Shown piece after piece: positions 16,806 through 20,805 of a stretch of DNA of 20,805 bases. The notes under the pieces were generated by a model. It had not been told where the DNA came from, ran no database searches, and worked only from the letters and a program-made list of their open reading frames with translations. Position 1 is the stretch's first letter. Every line of letters begins with the position of its first letter. The position numbers and the translations under genes are program-made. The stretch covers positions 1 through 20,805 of the forward strand of contig JAYMGJ010000793.1 in NCBI GenBank assembly GCA_037178675.1, given 5' to 3'. The stretch is from Scleroderma bovista (Eukaryota; Basidiomycota; Agaricomycetes; Boletales; Sclerodermataceae).

Positions 16806-19570
16806 ATGTTCTTGCCCCCCGACGAAACTCGCGAAGCTGTATTCCCCGCTCGACATCCCAGAGTCCGGCGAGAAGCCGTTCACGGGGACTATTCTCGCTG
16901 GAGGCTGCGTGTCAACGACGGTGGTCGGCACACATGGCATTACCTCCGGGACTGACGAAGAGGTCGAAAAGTGGCCCCAGAAACAAGGTCGACAAGTACT
17001 GGCTTGGACTGCCCCCTCGTATGTGCTCTAGTGCCCTTCGCGGTCTCCACTGATTGTATTGGCAGAAACCTCCCCTACTCTTCCGAAAGCGAAACGACCC
17101 CCCTCGAGGCTGCCCGGAACGGGTACAAATTTTACAAGCATCTTCAGTCAGAGGGACGGACATTGGGCCGGCGAGTATGGGTGGTCCAATGTTCTTGCTC
17201 CCCGGCTTGGTCATTGGGTCATACATTGCGGGAATGGGGTTTACAGTGGAGGAGCGTCTCGAAATGATTCGTTACCTCATAAATCATGCGCATCCCGACG
17301 ACGGTGGATGGGGAATGTAAAGTGTTTCTCTCACTCTGATGATTGACCTGACTGGGTGATTTTAGACACATCGAGGGACATTCCACGGTATTTGGGACAG
17401 CACTCAACTATGTTGCCCTGCGACTCCTTGGCATGCACGCTGATCACCCTGTTGCTGTCAGAGCTCGTGCATGCTTGCATAAACTAGGTATTTCTTTGAC
17501 TGTCATCAATTTCCGAATGTTAACGGCTTTCAGGCGGCGCAACTAGTGCTCCTGCATGGGGCAAATTCTGGCTGGCAGTGCTGAATGTATATGATTGGGA
17601 GGGTCTCAATCCTATTACCCCCGAACTATGGTGATCTCAGCATTTCTGTTCACGGCGAGCTGCCATTCATCTACTTGCGATGTACAGGCTTTTACCTGAC
17701 TGGGTTCCGTTCCACCCCCACAAGTGGTGGATCCATACTCGCAACGTGTACATTCCAATGGGCTACCTATATGGCTTACGATTCCGTATGGAAGAGAATG
17801 ATATGATTCGTGCACTTCGTCAAGTTCTGTCAATGTATATTTCATCATCGGATTTGGTCTCATGCGTCAACAGGAACTATATACCACAGATTATTATTCC
17901 ATCTACTGGCCCGCCCAGCGCAACAATGTTGCATCCGCCGACCTTTACGCTCCCCATACCACCGTTCTCGATGCAATCAATGCCGTCCTCGGCGTGTACG
18001 AGGGCTGTGCCATCCCTCCCTTGCGTAACGCAGCACTGAAGCGTGCCTACGAACTTATTGTCTATGAGGACGAGAACACCGAATACCAGACTCTTGGTCC
18101 TGTCTCCAAGATGGTTAACTTGCTCTGTCGGTTCTATACTGAAGGCACGGACAACGAAGTGTACAGGCAACATGCTATTAAGCGCGCGGACTTCATGTGG
18201 CTCGGTGCAGAGGGCATGATGATGTGTGGAACGAACGGCAGTCAGCTCTGGGATATCGGTTTCATCTCACAAGCCCTCGTGGAGACCGGCCTTGCAAAGG
18301 AAGAGGAGAACGAGGAGAGCCTGAGGAAGGCGCTAGGGTGGTTTGGATGTCCTGTCAGATCAGAGACAACCCACAGCACTACAAAAACTGCCTACCGGCA
18401 CAGGGACAAAGGGGGCATGGCCTTTCAGCACGAAGGAGCAGGGCTATACGGTCAGTGATTGCACCGGCGAGGGGTCTCAAATCCGTTTCTTTACCTCCAA
18501 AACCAAGTCAAGTTTGTATTTTTCATTTTCCGTCAAAGCCTGTTTACTCAACGCCACCAGGGGAGTAGAGAAGTTGGTTTCGGACGACAGGACTATTTGA
18601 TGCCGTGGACACATTGCTTACTATGCCAAAACGCCAATGGCGGCCTTTGCAAGCTACGAGCTCGTCAGGGGTCCTCAGTGGCTAGAATGGTTGAATCCTG
18701 CTGAGGTTTTTGGTAAGCAAAGTTAATGATCACATGACATGAGATCGGCCGACCTTTATACAGGGGACATCATGATTGAGTTCTGTTATCCTGAATGCAC
18801 CACCTCCGTGATTACATCTCTGTCCATCTTCAGAAAGTACTATCCACACTATCGCGTGGCGGAAATCGAGTGTGTTCCGTTTTTCTACATTAGTTATACT
18901 GTCTGATCTTGTCAGGCGCACCATTCGGGGGGCAATCGACTATCTTCATGCTGCTCAGAAACCTGAAGGAGGATGGGTTGGATCCTGGGGCATCTCCTTT
19001 ACTTATGCAGCACAGTTCGCGCTAGAAAGTCTGTCGCTAGCTGGAGAGAACTATTCCAACAGTTCGTCTGTACAGCGAGCGTGCAGATTCCTTTTATCCC
19101 ACCAACGAGAGGATGGGAGGGTGGGGGAGAAAGCTACAAGGGTCAGGTCACGAGTTGATTTTCTTCCTTTCGTAGCCTTGCTGACACACAGCGTTTTTCA
19201 GACGTGTGAGCTGGCAAGCTGGGGTTGAGCATGAGAATACCCAAGTTGTACAAACGTGTTGGGCGACAATGGCCCTGATGTATGCGGGGTACCCTGATCC
19301 AGCACCAATCGAGGCGGGCAGTCAAGATGGTTATGTCTAGGCAAACTTCCGGTGAGCCAGAATTTCGCCGTTGGTTGTTTCACTTGTCTCCACTGTGACG
19401 CAGGGACGGATCTTGGCCGCAAGAGGCGATCGAAGGGGTGTTTAACAAGAATTGTGCCATTTCCCTACCCCAACTTCAAGTTCTCGTTCCCTATCTGGAT
19501 GCTTGGCAAGGCGCACTGGTACCTTGAGGCTCTCAAAGAGAAGAAAACGCCAGGTCACCAATGGTCTTGA
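16806..19570 (+). CDS. ERG7: Oxidosqualene cyclase / lanosterol synthase, about 11 exons, about 20 apparent 1-nt insertions
   Basis: It cyclises 2,3-oxidosqualene to lanosterol in ergosterol synthesis, on ER or lipid-droplet membranes. Exons: 16806-17018, 17066-17316, 17366-17487, 17534-17630, 17688-17823, 17874-18515, 18561-18712, 18764-18869, 18916-19141, 19202-19351, 19404-19570; about 2.26 kb of coding, normal for the family (about 730-750 aa). Motifs in order: [124 protein letters not shown] (catalytic Asp motif, usually DCTAE), [20 protein letters not shown] (QW motif) and [20 protein letters not shown] near the end. Frame is broken repeatedly by single extra bases, for example at 16948-16950, 17153-17155, 17179-17181, 18383-18387, 18411-18415, 18644-18645, 19221-19224 and 19463-19465. 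Splice sites are intact and no substitution stop was noticed. Sequencing error or recent decay are both possible. The donor of intron 6 (18507 or 18516) is uncertain. Confidence 0.88.
18457..18471 (+). other. Catalytic motif DCTGE of the cyclase
   Basis: The codons GAT TGC ACC GGC GAG encode Asp-Cys-Thr-Gly-Glu within [10 protein letters not shown]. The first Asp corresponds to the acid that protonates the epoxide in oxidosqualene cyclases (DCTAE motif). The Ala-to-Gly difference is seen directly; whether it is common in this lineage cannot be judged here. Confidence 0.8.
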
Positions 19571-20379
19571 CACGTCGGATACCATATATAGTAAAATCTA
19601 CGGAGTCGTTTGCAAAATACCTTCTGCATATCCTTCCTATAACACACAAGCTACGATCTTGTGCATAGCAGAAAATACAGAGAACTGTGCCAATCTGCAT
19701 GTCTGTCCATTGCTTGAGGGTGGTTCAGCGGGCAAGGTTTCATCGCCTATTCATAACCGTGTGTAGGTGGCAAAACTTGAATTCCGAATTCGAGTCCAAA
19801 CAAATGATGTGCTTTCCATGCAATCTTGCACTATATTACAGTACCCCGGCTCCAGAGCTATGCAACGCTCAATCCTTCTCCTCTTGCTTGCATAGGGCCG
19901 TAGCTGTAGGGTTTCCACTGATATAGGGCTGTTGACCGTGCGCTGAAGCCATATTCTTTGCCAGCAGATAGTATCGCCGATGACCTCCTCCGTCGCGGCA
20001 GTATCCCGGATAGCCTTTCTGGCGTCTGACTTACTCGTAGACTCACAACCATCCCTTCCTGAGGACGTCGCCGTTCGCAAAAACACTTCCAATCCGTCGT
20101 AAAGGACCGCAGGTTATCCTCCACGGACATATGCCGTACCTGCTGGCGGTGATCCCGCTCAGACTATCCTTCGAAATGCATCTAATGTCTCGTTAATCCT
20201 CGTTCTCACCCGCTTCGGTTACGTCCCCATAAGCTGTTAGGCTTGTTTCTCCATGCCGGAGAGTCTTCCTCACTCCCCCTTGCTCTGCACATTGCAGTGC
20301 ACGACGATCTCTCGGATGTTCTGTTACTCCCGATCCGCGGTGCCATTCTTCTGGTTTCCTACACAACTCAAACAAGCGC
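19571..20379. other. Region without a confident gene
   Basis: 3' flank of the cyclase followed by about 600 bp of mixed composition. Frames on both strands are below 115 codons, with no motif recognised. If the extra-base pattern of the cyclase continues here, a real gene could be split across frames; for example, a hydrophobic run around 20280-20370 sits in a different frame from the downstream ORF. Confidence 0.4.
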
Positions 20380-20805
20380 ATGACAATGCTTTGGCTGGCG
20401 TCCCGACTTGCCCGTGTCGAGAAGAAAGCGGTCGTTCATGCTTTTTACGAGAAGAGAGGAGGTGCTTTAGAGGAAACTCCCGAAGACGAGATATGGAGCC
20501 TGCTGCATTCGAAGAAGCTTATACCGATGAATGGCGTGAATGGCCATGATGTTGCAGAGGGGTTCGGAGTCGACGGTCCTATTATCGCTCATCTCATCAA
20601 TAGTGTGAGTGACGCTAATGGAGCAGTCACAGTCCCAGTGACTCCGACACCCTCACACTTGTCAACGGTTCTGGGTATCTCAGTCCCCTAGGTAGTCCCA
20701 AAGGCTATCGCAAAATGGCTTACTAACGGAGTTTCAACACCTCCCGCCGACCTCTATCAACTCTACGATGCAGCTGTGCTCTCAACAGTTTTGTACGGGC
20801 GTACA
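20380..20805 (+). CDS. Hypothetical protein, partial or frame-disrupted
   Basis: From ATG 20380 the frame encodes SRLARVEKKAVVHAFYEKRG, ALEETPEDEIWSLLHSKKLI and then DVAEGFGVDGPIIAHLI, which has the balanced composition of a real protein. A TAG at 20689-20691 interrupts it, but the same frame continues open as VVPKAIAKWLTNG, PADLYQLYDAAVLSTVLYG to the window edge. The TAG may lie in an intron: GTGAGT at about 20604, or the CCCCTAG at 20685-20691, could serve as splice ends. Upstream exons may lie in 20000-20380. I do not recognise the family. Confidence 0.4.

Overview
The window looks like nuclear DNA from a filamentous basidiomycete, probably an Agaricomycete. The evidence is the 42-82 bp introns with GTRNGT donors, CTRAY-like branch sites and YAG acceptors, a Plavaka-type transposase fragment, expanded HET-domain genes, and housekeeping genes whose protein segments read like basidiomycete orthologues. 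Identifications come from reading translated motifs; no database search was run.

Layout. 1-4150 is a repeat block: a 51-bp minisatellite (1-735), a palindromic Tc1/mariner-like MITE (1068-1223), a GTC/GTG-rich low-complexity tract (1568-2440), two near-perfect hairpins (2296-2342 and 2479-2558), a CAC/GAC-rich tract (2565-3142), an AT-rich spacer, and a TCTGA-rich array (3300-4150). The order is roughly mirrored around about 2518. 4224-5069 (minus strand) is the 5' end of a Plavaka transposase gene. 5374-5792 is a 3' gene fragment with a helical, coiled-coil-like segment, and 5984-6550 (minus) is an unassigned ORF.

6765-13205 is a HET (heterokaryon incompatibility) cluster. It holds a decayed tandem copy (6904-7912), an apparently intact three-exon gene encoding about 777 aa (8208-10641), and a third, inverted remnant (12748-13205). 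The first two share a 5' leader and a 56-bp intron that ends next to the start codon.

14101-19570 is a housekeeping block. Ribosomal protein eL30 (minus, three exons, intact) is followed by an ARP9-like actin-related protein (minus, five exons). Head to head with ARP9, 138 bp away, is oxidosqualene cyclase/lanosterol synthase (plus, about eleven exons). The last two are essentially full length with good splice sites, but carry about 22 apparent one-base insertions, mostly in homopolymer runs. That suggests base-level assembly error, or unusual decay. The right end (20380-20805) has an unrecognised coding-like stretch that may run off the window.

The left half is accessory (repeats, transposon debris, allorecognition-type genes) and the right half is core (ribosome, chromatin remodelling, sterol synthesis). 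I see no rRNA, tRNA or CRISPR.
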